Made by a program: the position numbers and the translations under genes | Source of the DNA: Microvirga arvi | Lineage (GTDB): Bacteria; Pseudomonadota; Alphaproteobacteria; Rhizobiales; Beijerinckiaceae | Direction of reading: 5' to 3' | NCBI RefSeq assembly: GCF_016892765.1 | Contig: NZ_JAFEMD010000017.1 | Location: forward strand, 1-64,000 | DNA: 64,000 nucleotides | Notes under the pieces: model-generated | Database searches by the model: none | The model's input: only the letters and a program-made list of their open reading frames with translations | Told to the model about the DNA's origin: nothing | Shown here: positions 1 to 8,262 of the stretch, in pieces | How positions within the stretch are numbered: position 1 is the stretch's first letter | Layout of the letters: each line of letters opens with the position of its first letter

Positions 1-5
1 ACCCA

Positions 6-77
6 TGGACGGCTTGAAATCGGAATGCCTGGACGGCTTCAGATTGGACGAAGTGGACGGCTTCGTCGGTATCCTCA
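6..77. repeat. 24-bp-period tandem repeat at the window edge
   Basis: The 10-mer tggacggctt starts at 6, 30 and 54, exactly 24 bases apart, giving three units whose last 14 bases differ. On the minus strand the period is eight codons with a recurring Glu/Gln-Ala-Val-(His/Gln) start. The array may continue before base 1. It lies just downstream of the truncated Nudix gene and slightly overlaps its end. Confidence 0.6.
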
Positions 78-464
78 GTCTCGTGCGTCAGTGAGCGATC
101 CGGACGGCACATATTGCGACAATTGAAGCCAGCATTCAGCCTCCAATCCGACCTCTTCTCTTAGCTCGCGGGCAGCGGCTTCTCTCGGATCCTCCCCTGT
201 CTCATCCCCACCTGCGGGAAGCTCCCAACTGTAGTACTGCGCGCCGTAGCGGAATTGCCCGACCAAAAACAGCGAGCCGTCATCATCAACGGGCAATATT
301 CTCAGGCCCTTCTTTTTGAAGTGAACTACGCCATAGGGTGCGAGATGTCCCGCCGCGTTCAGAACCTCGTGCTCATCAACGGAGAAAAAGTCATCTTCGT
401 ACCTCCGCTCTTTGGACAAGGTCTGCCAAGGGCTGCCCCGCTTTTGTAGTATCCTATCGTCCAC
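75..464 (-). CDS. Nudix hydrolase, probably 3'-truncated
   Basis: The Nudix box is intact (GG, five residues, E, then REAAARELREEVGLEAE), the Mg-binding signature of enzymes that hydrolyse nucleoside-diphosphate-X compounds. The preceding strands (VGQFRYGAQYYSWELPAGG) match the ADP-ribose pyrophosphatase-like branch. The GTG at 464 is preferred because a purine-rich AGAGGAGAG precedes it; an ATG at 509 in the same frame has no such site. The protein is about 129 residues, where relatives have 170-200. It stops just after the SGSLTD segment, where homologues continue with a further strand and helix. The 24-bp repeats begin there, so a frameshift or nonsense change probably removed the C-terminus. 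The Nudix assignment is secure; activity is doubtful. Confidence 0.7.
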   Translation of the reverse strand: MDDRILQKRGSPWQTLSKERRYEDDFFSVDEHEVLNAAGHLAPYGVVHFKKKGLRILPVDDDGSLFLVGQFRYGAQYYSWELPAGGDETGEDPREAAARELREEVGLEAECWLQLSQYVPSGSLTDARD

Positions 465-670
465 GTGGCTCTCCTCTAGCGCCCAACGAACACTAGGAAC
501 GCCCCACATCTGCAGGTGTTCTCTACAAGCCCACTAAGAGTTCGACCTACCTTCTCGTCATTCGACAGGTTTGGATGCACGGACGCCGCAAGCGAGAGCG
601 GCTCAGGACAATCTTGATTTCTGAAGCGAACTCTCTCGGCCAAACCCGCTTCTTCATCCCCGTCGGGCGG

Positions 671-1789
671 TTAGGAGCCAACGATGCTACCTGCTGCGAG
701 AGGAGGCTTGGACGCGCCTATCGTTTGAACCGAAGGCCCTCGCCTCACAATCTTTCTCGAAATCTTCGAACCGAGCCGTTGCCCTGGCAACTCAATGAAA
801 TTGTAGGTGAGCACTGATAGAAGAAGTATCAGCGGTAGCGCAGCGAGGAACAGCAGGCTTGGATCCTCCAAACCGTACTTCCGCAAAAGGTAGAGTACAA
901 AGGACTGCCAAAGGTAAACGCTAAAGCCCACCACGCCGATGGTTTGCACGACTCTGTTGTTCAGCAGCAGGGATTTGTCGCCCACCGCGCCAAACACGGT
1001 GAGCGCTGCAAACGGGTAGATTAGCCCCGACCAATCCCAAGGCAGCGTTATGCCGTTGAGGCCAATTGCCTGCCGCATAGCCAAGAGAGGAGGAGTATCA
1101 GCGGAGAGTGCCGCCAGACCTACAACTCCGACCCAAAAGCAAACCTTGCGCGTTCCCTCAGAGATTGTTGGGCTTACAAAGGCTATGGCCATTCCTAAGA
1201 AAAACGGGGTTACTCGGAACGGCATTTCTGCTTTTGGCGACACCACCAGTACTATGAGCTTCCAATACTCGGTTGCCAGATACGTGCCTGCGACCACAAT
1301 GGCCAACCCCAGCGCAAGACGCCATCCTCTTAGAAAGACTAATGCGCCTACAACGACAGGCAGAGCCAAATAAAGCAGCATTTCTATTTTGGTGGTCCAG
1401 AAGTGCCACAAAGCATACTTGAATGTCACCAGCTGCCAAAAGAGCTTGTAGTTGAACACGCTCGCTTTCGGAACCCAGATAACGGCACAAAAGACCGCAG
1501 CCACGAAGATGAAGGCTGGCATAATTCGAAAGATCCGCCGGACCAGATAAGCGAACACTTCCCTGGGTATGACCGGAGACTTGTAGGCTTTTACCAAGCT
1601 CGGCGTTAAAAGCATGCCACTCAGGACAAAGAACAGAAAGACGCCAGTTGCACCCCACCCCGGAGCAACGAGATGGGAATGAGCAAGAATGACCAAGAGG
1701 GCGGCATAGCAGCGCAAACCATCAATTCCTGGGACAGAAGCATCCCGGCTGGTGCGACCGCAAAAGGTTTCAATTACGCCGGATAGCAT
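671..1789 (-). CDS. Acyltransferase 3 family membrane protein (OafA/YrhL-like)
   Basis: A 372-residue polytopic protein with the acyltransferase-3 hallmarks: GIDGLRCYAALLVILAHSH near the N-terminus with the catalytic-type His, GVFLFFVLSG, RRIFRIMPAF, and a C-terminal FIELPG motif. About ten hydrophobic segments are visible. Members O-acylate surface polysaccharides, lipopolysaccharide or other exported glycans from the inner membrane. No polysaccharide cluster is adjacent, so the acceptor is unknown. The gene stands alone among accessory genes. Confidence 0.85.
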   Translation of the reverse strand: MLSGVIETFCGRTSRDASVPGIDGLRCYAALLVILAHSHLVAPGWGATGVFLFFVLSGMLLTPSLVKAYKSPVIPREVFAYLVRRIFRIMPAFIFVAAVFCAVIWVPKASVFNYKLFWQLVTFKYALWHFWTTKIEMLLYLALPVVVGALVFLRGWRLALGLAIVVAGTYLATEYWKLIVLVVSPKAEMPFRVTPFFLGMAIAFVSPTISEGTRKVCFWVGVVGLAALSADTPPLLAMRQAIGLNGITLPWDWSGLIYPFAALTVFGAVGDKSLLLNNRVVQTIGVVGFSVYLWQSFVLYLLRKYGLEDPSLLFLAALPLILLLSVLTYNFIELPGQRLGSKISRKIVRRGPSVQTIGASKPPLAAGSIVGS

Positions 1790-1931
1790 AGCCCCTAGCC
1801 TCTTCTATTGAAGCGTTCGTCCCTCGTTCTAATAACCTTCTTCTTGTGACGTGTGGAATATGTCAAGCCGCGTGAAGAAGACCTTATTTGCCCCTCTGCG
1901 GCTCTCTTTTAGCTGAACCCAGTTTTGTAGC

Positions 1932-2126
1932 TTAAAGCCGCCTCATCAGCCGCGCCGCTGCCATGACGAGCTGCGTATCGAGCACGTCCTAAGCACCATC
2001 GCACTTGGCCAACACCGCTCGTAGGTCGCCTAGCGCACGCACAACGGCTTGAGCGGCAGATCCCGCTCAACTGGATCCCCGCCTCCAAGCACAGCCGCCC
2101 TCACCTTCGCGCGCCACGCCGGCCCA
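1932..2126 (-). pseudogene. Decayed 3' fragment of the 4495-5073 gene family (copy A)
   Basis: On the minus strand this segment matches the last ~63 codons of the intact gene at 4495-5073. Shared elements include TKVKAAVLG, DLPLKP, ATYER and the final AARLMRRL before TAA. The frame is broken: there is a TAG where the intact copy reads Trp-Ala, and a one-base shift separates the AKYDAAEDLLD-equivalent part from the C-terminus. It is therefore a non-coding relic. Confidence 0.75.
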
Positions 2127-2131
2127 GCTTG

Positions 2132-2959
2132 TTAGGGGCCAATCGTAAGCGGCCAAGGATCTCGAACTAGGCTCGGGTGTCTTCTTTCCAGGCCGGTTTC
2201 GAAAGCTCCGGACAGTAGGCCCTGCGGAACCGAAAAAGTCTCGGTGACATCCCGCCAATCAGAGCGTGGGTGTAGCGACAGCGTTTCTGTCAATTCCGGG
2301 AGTGGAATTGACAGAAACGCTGCAGCAGCTGCTTCGTGTCCAGGCAGGGACAACTCGGCTGGTTCGGGAGGCGGAGGCATTAGGGTTGCAGTCGGAAAGC
2401 TAGGTTCAGCAGGCTCTGGAACTGGCGGCATTTGGGCTTCCGGAGATGCCGCAGGAACGGAAGGAGCGGAAGGCAACTTTGGCGCAATTGCTTCCGGAGG
2501 CGCCAGAACCGCGGCCTTTGCTGGCTCGGACTCGGGCGGATGCGAAGCTGGTGGAAAAGTTGGTTCAGCCGGTTCCGGAGGTGGAGGCAGCGATGCCACG
2601 GCTGGAACGCTGGGTTCAGCAGGCTCGGGAGGCGGCAGAACTGCCGCGACCGAAGGCGGATTGTGCCAAGGCTCGCGTGGAGGCTGAGACGGATGCGACT
2701 TCGAGGCTTGTGCCTTTGGGAGTTGCTCTGTTCCAGCACCAGCGTCGACCTGACGGGTACGAGCAGCCAAACGTTTCTCGGCACCTTCCCTGACGACTGC
2801 AGCCCGCCGCACCTCTCTCATCATGTTGGGAGATTGGTTGGACACGGCTTCTGGCGCAGGGAACGATGGAGCAATGTTGGTAGGTGGCACCACTCTTTGG
2901 GCGCAGGAAGCTGCCATCCCGCTCAATACAAGGGCCGCAAATGCCCCGAGCTTCCGCAT
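2132..2959 (-). CDS. Proline-rich putative lipoprotein
   Basis: The 275-residue product begins MRKLGAFAALVLSGMAASC, a signal peptide ending in a lipobox-like motif, so Cys19 is probably lipidated. ATG 2959 is chosen over an in-frame GTG at 2998 because a GGAGG precedes it and the signal peptide starts there. The middle is low complexity: PEPAEPS/T-type blocks recur about every 20-30 residues, suggesting an extended wall- or periplasm-spanning linker. No catalytic domain is seen. The last quarter contains a perfect DNA inverted repeat (2279-2322). Confidence 0.6.
   Translation of the reverse strand: MRKLGAFAALVLSGMAASCAQRVVPPTNIAPSFPAPEAVSNQSPNMMREVRRAAVVREGAEKRLAARTRQVDAGAGTEQLPKAQASKSHPSQPPREPWHNPPSVAAVLPPPEPAEPSVPAVASLPPPPEPAEPTFPPASHPPESEPAKAAVLAPPEAIAPKLPSAPSVPAASPEAQMPPVPEPAEPSFPTATLMPPPPEPAELSLPGHEAAAAAFLSIPLPELTETLSLHPRSDWRDVTETFSVPQGLLSGAFETGLERRHPSLVRDPWPLTIGP
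2279..2322. repeat. Perfect 19-bp inverted repeat, 6-nt loop
   Basis: Bases 2279-2297 and 2304-2322 are exact reverse complements around the loop gggagt. The repeat lies inside the proline-rich lipoprotein gene and encodes its IPLPELTE region. It could form a strong hairpin in DNA or mRNA. No T-tract follows, so it is not a typical terminator. Confidence 0.9.
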
Positions 2960-3155
2960 ATACCCGTAGCCTCCCCAAATCTGCTCCAGGAGACTCACGA
3001 GGCCTCAAGAGATTGCAGGGCTTCAGTGGCGCCTGATGTCATGCCTCGAAGGAAAGCCTTCTCGGAAGTCTACACGACAGCCGGGAGGGCATATCCTTAT
3101 TGGACCTCAGGACTATATAGGAGAAGTAAAACCGCGCCGAAGCAAGGCCTTCCCG

Positions 3156-3545
3156 TTACTGATCCCCACCATTCAGGTGTCCGTTTGCGTTGCCATTCGG
3201 CTTGCCCACAGACGCCACGGTAGCGCGAATCCCGGCCTCAAGCTCTTTTGCGACATCGCCACCACTCGTCTGCAAAGTGGGTCTGATGGTAATTGGGGTG
3301 CGCTGGGCCTGGGAGCCGATGATCCGGTCGGATCGCATGAAGCTCAGGCTCCCGTTTACTTTCAGGTGACGCCGCTCGACTACCTCGCCGGTTTGGGTAT
3401 CGAGAATGTGCCACCATTCAGAAGGCGTCTGGTTATCGACCAGCGAAACATAAGCCTCCAGGGCTGTCTCGTAATCACCAGCAAACCCATTTACTCCCAC
3501 AGTTTTAGACGCTTCTGTTCCTGCGAAAAGTAGAAACCTTTTCAT
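3156..3545 (-). CDS. Hypothetical protein
   Basis: A 129-residue product starting MKRFLLFAGTEASKTVGVNGF. ATG 3545 is supported by AAGGGGAG upstream. The N-terminal half is compact, with EAYVSLVDNQTPSEWWHILDTQTGEVVERR, so it may handle a ligand or modulate another protein. The C-terminal ~40 residues are low complexity and end in an Asn/Gly-rich tail. No membrane segment or known motif was recognised. Confidence 0.5.
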   Translation of the reverse strand: MKRFLLFAGTEASKTVGVNGFAGDYETALEAYVSLVDNQTPSEWWHILDTQTGEVVERRHLKVNGSLSFMRSDRIIGSQAQRTPITIRPTLQTSGGDVAKELEAGIRATVASVGKPNGNANGHLNGGDQ

Positions 3546-3898
3546 AGTACACTCCCCTTGCAAGCCCCGCGGCAGGCAAATCGTTAACCAGTGCTTCTGA
3601 GCTAAACAAGTGTATTTCTGTCGCTAACCCTAAATGGGTAGATAGATCACTTGCGTGTAGCTGTCGCTATATTGCCGCGCCTAGAACGTTCTAGGGGATG
3701 CAAATCTGCGGATTACTACAGCGGATCCGAAAGAAGCCCCACAGCCTCTGCAGTCCCTCATCTGCTCGTGGAGCGAGGGGTCCCTGGAACTCGCCCTAGG
3801 GCCATCGCTAGCCTCTTCTGCCTATAGGGCGCATGCGCCGATAGCGTGGAGAAAAGCGCCGAAGAGCACTCAAGGTGGTGCTCTCTCGACCCCGCATT
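3546..3898. other. Gene-free gap with a 16-bp palindrome
   Basis: No convincing gene was found on either strand. The only structure is a perfect palindrome CCTAGAACGTTCTAGG at 3680-3695, about 135 bases upstream of the minus-strand gene starting at 3545. It could be an operator. Confidence 0.5.
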
Positions 3899-4027
3899 TT
3901 AACAACGCCTCATCAGCGGCTCCGTCGCCAAGACGAGTTGAGCATCGAGCATCTCCTCCGGAGCAGTGTATTGGGCCACCCACTTCTCGTAAGTGGCCCA
4001 GCACAGGCCTTTGGACTTGGGCGGCAG
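3899..4027 (-). pseudogene. 3' fragment of the 4495-5073 gene family (copy B)
   Basis: The minus strand encodes LPPKSKGLCWATYEKWVAQY, then EEMLDAQLVLA and a final LMRRC before TAA. This is clearly homologous to the C-terminus of the 4495-5073 protein (LPPKPKGMRWATYERWVAKY...). The frame is open, but there is no start and nothing of the first 140 residues remains. Together with copy A this shows local duplication and decay. Confidence 0.75.
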
Positions 4028-4043
4028 TGCTTGAAATGCGGTA

Positions 4044-4352
4044 TCAACTTTCGCTCTTGTGCTTCAGCGCTCGGATTGCCGCAGCAAGCTCCCGCGATAA
4101 GAGACTTCTCGTGACCAGATAATCGGGGCCGAGAAGTATACTGTATCGCGTCCGGGCTCCCAGGTGTACCGCCTCACATATCTCCGCAGCTCTTTCCAAC
4201 GCATCGTTCTCGGCTTCACGAATGACGGCAGCGATCCTGGCAAAGCCCTTGTCTGTCAGGCGCCAGGAAGGCCCAGCCTCGTCGCCCTCAACCAAGTCGA
4301 TGTACATATGGATCGTCTCACGCAGGCTCTCAGCATGCTCTTGTGGTGTCAT
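4044..4352 (-). CDS. Hypothetical protein, small helical
   Basis: About 102 residues from ATG 4352, which has GGAG nine bases upstream; a further in-frame ATG at 4361 is also possible. The product is charged and mostly helical (MTPQEHAESLRETIHMYIDL, then EAENDALERAAEICEAVHLG), without membrane segments or a known domain. It resembles the many short rhizobial proteins found beside prophage-like islands. Function unknown. Confidence 0.5.
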   Translation of the reverse strand: MTPQEHAESLRETIHMYIDLVEGDEAGPSWRLTDKGFARIAAVIREAENDALERAAEICEAVHLGARTRYSILLGPDYLVTRSLLSRELAAAIRALKHKSES

Positions 4353-4494
4353 GAATGCCATCTCCGAAGTCCCGAGAATTGCTGTGCTCGCATCTCCACC
4401 TCGGGAGAGCCCATGAAGCAGACTACCCATATGGCGCCTGTCAGTTCTATCAAAGTGCCTCAACTTGCGCGGTAGGCACTCCTCTGATTGTCGT

Positions 4495-5073
4495 CTATAA
4501 CTGCTTCATCAGCCGTGCCGCTGCCATGACGAGTTGCGCATCGAGTAGATCCTCAGCAGCATCGTACTTGGCCACCCATCGCTCGTAAGTCGCCCAGCGC
4601 ATGCCCTTAGGCTTGGGCGGCAGATCCCACTCATCGGGATCCTCATCTCCGAGCAGAGCCGCCTTTACCTTCGCTTTTGTACGCCAAGACCTCCCGATGG
4701 GGTCGAGGAATTGAGAGGCGTAGGCTGCTCTGCGTCCCCAGGCATATCGGCTGGCAAAGTATGTCGCCCCCAACGGTCTGTAGAGCACACGCACCGGCCG
4801 TCCGGTTCTGGAGCAGACGACGTACCATTGCAGCCCGCCGAAGTGCCTCGGCTCTGACACAAGAGAGAAAGTCTGGCGCTGTTCCTGAAAGGACAACTCT
4901 AGCAGGCCACCATAGTCGGACAGCCTTAGAGCAGCCGTGATGGTCTCGCCCGAGCCATAGGTAAGCACGCATTGGATGCGGCTGCCCGGCTTGCCAGCGC
5001 CGCTCGGGATAAGTCTCGCCAGATCCAGATTAGGGCCGCTCTCAAGGGTGAGCCGCTGCCGGTCACGAGGCAT
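4495..5073 (-). CDS. Conserved hypothetical protein, intact member of a locally repeated family
   Basis: A 192-residue protein. The first half is beta-rich, with CVLTYGSGETITAALRLSDYGG, then WYVVCSRTGRPVRVLYRP and ATYFASRYAWGRRAAYASQ. The second half is a charged helical tail (KAKVKAALLG ... MRWATYERWVAKYDAAEDLL). The pattern is typical of conserved hypotheticals scattered in Bradyrhizobium- and Methylobacterium-type genomes; I know no function. Two decayed copies of its 3' end lie at 1932-2126 and 3899-4027, all in the same orientation. Confidence 0.65.
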   Translation of the reverse strand: MPRDRQRLTLESGPNLDLARLIPSGAGKPGSRIQCVLTYGSGETITAALRLSDYGGLLELSFQEQRQTFSLVSEPRHFGGLQWYVVCSRTGRPVRVLYRPLGATYFASRYAWGRRAAYASQFLDPIGRSWRTKAKVKAALLGDEDPDEWDLPPKPKGMRWATYERWVAKYDAAEDLLDAQLVMAAARLMKQL

Positions 5074-5240
5074 TTGAATAGCCTACTGGCGGGAACTTAG
5101 CTTTCTTAGCCTTTGTTATCATTAAAGAGCCTCCATGTGGTGTCATTATACCCCAAGGGGTGTCTCTTCGTCATGTATTTCACCGTTTCCCTGTTCATCG
5201 ATGGCCAAATGACCAAGCCTATAGACCTTGAGAATTTACA

Positions 5241-6932
5241 GTGAAGGTCGCATTCCGACGAACAGGGATTCCGCAGGCTCACTCCCTCGCTTGGCATCTG
5301 GGACTGCTTTGCTCCCTCCTCGTCCTTCCAGCGACTGCCTTTGTCGGGTGGGTGCTCTGGCAGTACGCTTCTGCCGAACGAGCCCATCTTCTGCAGAATG
5401 GCCAAGAGCTTGTGCATCGCATTGCCGATGCCGTCGAAACAGAGGCTGCCTCTATCATGGGGACTGCACGGGTGGCCGCCTCCTCTCCTAGGCTCGTTCA
5501 AGGTCCATTGAACCCTGAGGAGTCGCGCCAAACGGCAGCCGCTGTCGCTCGCTCCCTTAGAGTAGATATCGCTATCCGTGACGTTGCGGGTCAGCAGTTG
5601 GTCAATACACGCCTCTTGCAGGACCAGAACCTTCCCTCTCGGCCGCTTGAGGTCGACCAGACGGTGCTGACCACCAAGCGAGCCGCCATTTCAGACTTGT
5701 TCCTTGGTTCCTACAACCAAGAGCCTCTTGTTGCAGTCGTCGCGCCGGTCGTTCAGCCTGCAACGGGAGAGGTCGTCTACTTCATCGACATCTCCGTCCC
5801 CGCCAAGCGCATCCTCGACATCATTTCCAAGGAGCCCCTTGGGAGCGGGCTCTATGCAACCATCCTCGACAGAAAAGGTCGCGTCATTGCGCGGACCCGT
5901 GGCCAGCAGACGTTTGTTGGAACTGAAGCCTCCGAGTTCATGCGCGGCGTGACAAATCGAGAGGGTAATTTTCGGACACGATCCTTGGATGGAGTTCCAG
6001 TACTCGTTCACTATGCTCGTGTAACCGACTCGGATTGGATTGCTGCGGTTGGCCTAGAGGAAGAGACCCTAAACGCGCCTATCAGGCGGCTCATAAGCTT
6101 GTTGGCCGCAACGGGTCTGTGCCTCGCCCTTCTCTCGACGGCGCTGGCCTATCTATTTGGCAGACGCATTACCAAAGCCATTGAAGGGCTTTCAGCCGCT
6201 GCCAGTGCGTTAGGAACAGGGTCAGACGTGCCAGCACTTCAGACACCCATCCGTGAGGTCAACAGTGTGAGCGCAGCGCTTGCGGACGCGGCAGAGGAGC
6301 GCAAGCGTGCAGAGGAGCAGCGAGCCCTGATGGTTCGCGAGCTACACCACAGGGTAAAGAATACACTCGCTACCGTTCAGGCCGTCGTCAACTCGACAGC
6401 CCGAAGGGCGGAGACCATCAGAGAGTTCAGTGACGCGGTGACCGAGCGCATCATCTCGCTCGCGAGGACTCATACGCTGCTTGTGGACGATGCTTGGGGA
6501 GGCGCCTCGCTGAACCACATCTTGAGAACCGAGCTGGAGCCGTACAACACTGGGCACCAGCGGGTTAAGCTTCATGGCCCTGAAGTACATCTTCCAGACA
6601 GCATTGCTTTGGCATTCGGCATGGCCGTCCATGAGCTGACCACAAATGCAGCCAAGTACGGAGCCCTTTCTCTTCCGACCGGCTGCATACACGTGAACTG
6701 GTCCACTGAAGGGGAAGGCCCAGACCGGCGTCTTCACTTAGAGTGGCGAGAGCATGACGGCCCACCAGTCGAAGTGCCAAAGCGGAAGGGCTTCGGGTCA
6801 ACCCTGCTAGAACGCGTGCTTGGGCGTCAATTGCAAGGCAGCGTCAGGACGGAGTACCTGCCGGAGGGTATCCGAGTGCGAGTGGATGCGCCTCTGAGTG
6901 GCCACACCGTCCACGAGGCAGGGGCGGCTTAA
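5241..6932 (+). CDS. Membrane sensor histidine kinase, HWE/HisKA_2 type
   Basis: A 563-residue protein from GTG 5241. An N-terminal membrane helix (residues ~18-40) is followed by a ~240-residue extracytoplasmic region resembling a dCache sensor, a second helix (~280-303), a HAMP-like linker, then the kinase core. The phosphoacceptor box is RELHHRVKNTLATVQAVV (His369/370), characteristic of the HWE/HisKA_2 class, with a HATPase region (HELTTNAAKYGALS, GFGSTLLERVLG). This class often feeds the PhyR-EcfG general stress response in alphaproteobacteria. No response regulator is adjacent, so it is an orphan and its partner is unknown. Confidence 0.88.
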   Translation: MKVAFRRTGIPQAHSLAWHLGLLCSLLVLPATAFVGWVLWQYASAERAHLLQNGQELVHRIADAVETEAASIMGTARVAASSPRLVQGPLNPEESRQTAAAVARSLRVDIAIRDVAGQQLVNTRLLQDQNLPSRPLEVDQTVLTTKRAAISDLFLGSYNQEPLVAVVAPVVQPATGEVVYFIDISVPAKRILDIISKEPLGSGLYATILDRKGRVIARTRGQQTFVGTEASEFMRGVTNREGNFRTRSLDGVPVLVHYARVTDSDWIAAVGLEEETLNAPIRRLISLLAATGLCLALLSTALAYLFGRRITKAIEGLSAAASALGTGSDVPALQTPIREVNSVSAALADAAEERKRAEEQRALMVRELHHRVKNTLATVQAVVNSTARRAETIREFSDAVTERIISLARTHTLLVDDAWGGASLNHILRTELEPYNTGHQRVKLHGPEVHLPDSIALAFGMAVHELTTNAAKYGALSLPTGCIHVNWSTEGEGPDRRLHLEWREHDGPPVEVPKRKGFGSTLLERVLGRQLQGSVRTEYLPEGIRVRVDAPLSGHTVHEAGAA

Positions 6933-6948
6933 CCTACAGGAGCCGCCC
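6922..6948. terminator. Hairpin between convergent genes
   Basis: gggcggct (6922-6929) pairs with agccgccc (6941-6948) around an 11-base loop. The hairpin overlaps the kinase stop codon and lies between two convergent genes, so it may act in both directions. The following T-tract is weak. Confidence 0.5.
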
Positions 6949-6952
6949 TTCA

Positions 6953-7528
6953 TCATCTCTCCACCCCAGACCCTATCTGGTAGATTATATGTGTCCTCGT
7001 AGTCGGACCGCTGATGGGCTGAATTGAGGTGTCACGGTCCTTCTCATCGGACCGTAGCCGGTAATTTTCTTTCGTGAAGCCGTGAACTGTCCCTGAGGTC
7101 GGACCGGCTGTCCTTCCCATCGGACCGGCTACAAATTTTGCTTGGTCCGGGTGCCAGCGCATGAAGGCTCTGGAGGCTTTCTCGCCGCTGCGGTTACAGG
7201 AGTGGAGCGTTAGGCGATACTCGCTGGCATGCGGGCTCTTGCGATCAAAGTGTCCGCGTGAGCAGCAGACGATGAAGCCCTTTTCCGTCAGCTCGGCGAA
7301 TGCCCGTGCAGCAGTATCCTTGGAGCAGCGGACGTGCTTGGCTGCGTCACGGGTGGAGAGTGCAATGAAGCCATTGTTGCCGCCGTTATAGATGGCAGCC
7401 AATTCGAGAAAGATGCAGCGAGCCACTGCTGAGAGGGACCGCCAAGCAGGCGAACGGAGCATATGATGAGGGAGGGAGACGAAGCGTTCGGTTGTGCTTC
7501 GGCCCTTGTGGTTGTGACGTCTGGGCAT
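6953..7528 (-). CDS. Helix-turn-helix protein of integrative-element type
   Basis: 191 residues from ATG 7528, which has GTGAGG upstream. Residues ~15-100 look like a winged-helix DNA-binding domain: a helix with RSLSAVARCIFLELAAIYNG, then ALSTRDAAKHVRCSKDTAARAFAELTEKGFI. The C-terminal half is polar and probably disordered. Such proteins resemble phage replication organisers or element-borne regulators in Hyphomicrobiales. It belongs with the minus-strand genes that follow up to the integrase. Role inferred from fold and context. Confidence 0.65.
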   Translation of the reverse strand: MPRRHNHKGRSTTERFVSLPHHMLRSPAWRSLSAVARCIFLELAAIYNGGNNGFIALSTRDAAKHVRCSKDTAARAFAELTEKGFIVCCSRGHFDRKSPHASEYRLTLHSCNRSGEKASRAFMRWHPDQAKFVAGPMGRTAGPTSGTVHGFTKENYRLRSDEKDRDTSIQPISGPTTRTHIIYQIGSGVER

Positions 7529-7660
7529 GAGGTGCCTCACAGCGACCCTGAGAAGCTCAAGGACGCCTGTTCTGAATGTTGATGAGGAAGAGTGCAGCCG
7601 AGGCATAAACCGCGGCTGCTGGCGTCTCAAAGTCAGGGAATGCAGTCTGATGCTGGCTCG

Positions 7661-7972
7661 TTAGGCTGCACGACGCTTCTCTTGGGCAGAAACAGCCTTG
7701 AGCACCCGCAAGGGTGTCCGCAAGATGTAGCGCCCGTGTGTCCCGGAATATGGACCAGCGTGGGGCTCATCAATGGTGTCGATGACAAGCCCGCGCTTGC
7801 GCAGTGAGTGAACGTATGCAGACCAACGCGGTGCCGGCCTCTCAAGAGGAATGACACCGCCATGCCCTGTTTCCAGCAGGCAGCTGAGTGTCCACGCCTC
7901 ACGCCCTTTCACGCGCAATATCTCGCCCGTGTCGAGCCGCTGCACGAGGAGTTCGACGACATCGTTAGGCAT
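7661..7972 (-). CDS. Winged-helix domain small protein
   Basis: A 103-residue product. Residues 20-80 read as a winged helix (EAWTLSCLLETGHGGVIPLE, then WSAYVHSLRKRGLVIDTI, then HGRYILRTP), a form I recognise from small element-borne proteins in Rhizobiales. The start overlaps the stop of the upstream gene by 8 bp, which suggests translational coupling. Likely a DNA-binding protein of the integrated element. Confidence 0.65.
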   Translation of the reverse strand: MPNDVVELLVQRLDTGEILRVKGREAWTLSCLLETGHGGVIPLERPAPRWSAYVHSLRKRGLVIDTIDEPHAGPYSGTHGRYILRTPLRVLKAVSAQEKRRAA

Positions 7973-8165
7973 TGTGCGCCTCCGTGCTGAAGCCCGCCAG
8001 TTCAGCGACGGTAAGTGCGAGCGCCGCAGACAGTCCGAAACGCGTGGCGAGGCTTTTCACCACGCGAGGATGGGAGCGGAGTGGCTGCGATGCTGCCCAG
8101 GCGAAGAGTGGCAACAGGCACAGGTTCTCGTTGCGACGCAAGCGCCGCTTGTGTAGGCTATTCAT
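7965..8165 (-). CDS. Small conserved hypothetical protein
   Basis: A 66-residue product with AAGGA eight bases before ATG 8165. It is basic at the N-terminus (MNSLHKRRLRRNENL) with a helical C-terminal part ending SAALALTVAELAGF. Overlap with the next gene, a good ribosome site and conservation-like composition argue that it is real. It probably forms an operon with the winged-helix gene. Function unknown. Confidence 0.55.
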   Translation of the reverse strand: MNSLHKRRLRRNENLCLLPLFAWAASQPLRSHPRVVKSLATRFGLSAALALTVAELAGFSTEAHNA

Positions 8166-8262
8166 GGTTGAAATCCTTAGCCCCGTGCGAGAGCTCCTCG
8201 TACGGGGCTCTCTTTTGCACGGTCATGAACAGGAGTAGTTCAGAAGCTAAAAGCTTCCAACG

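Noticed and set aside
2244..3223. Long plus-strand frames opposite the proline-rich lipoprotein
   Set aside because: They are mirror products of the repetitive GC-rich codons; glycine/serine or arginine-rich without structure.
5106..5195. Minus-strand 30-residue frame ending RHPLGYNDTTWRLFNDNKG
   Set aside because: No ribosome site and no recognised relative.
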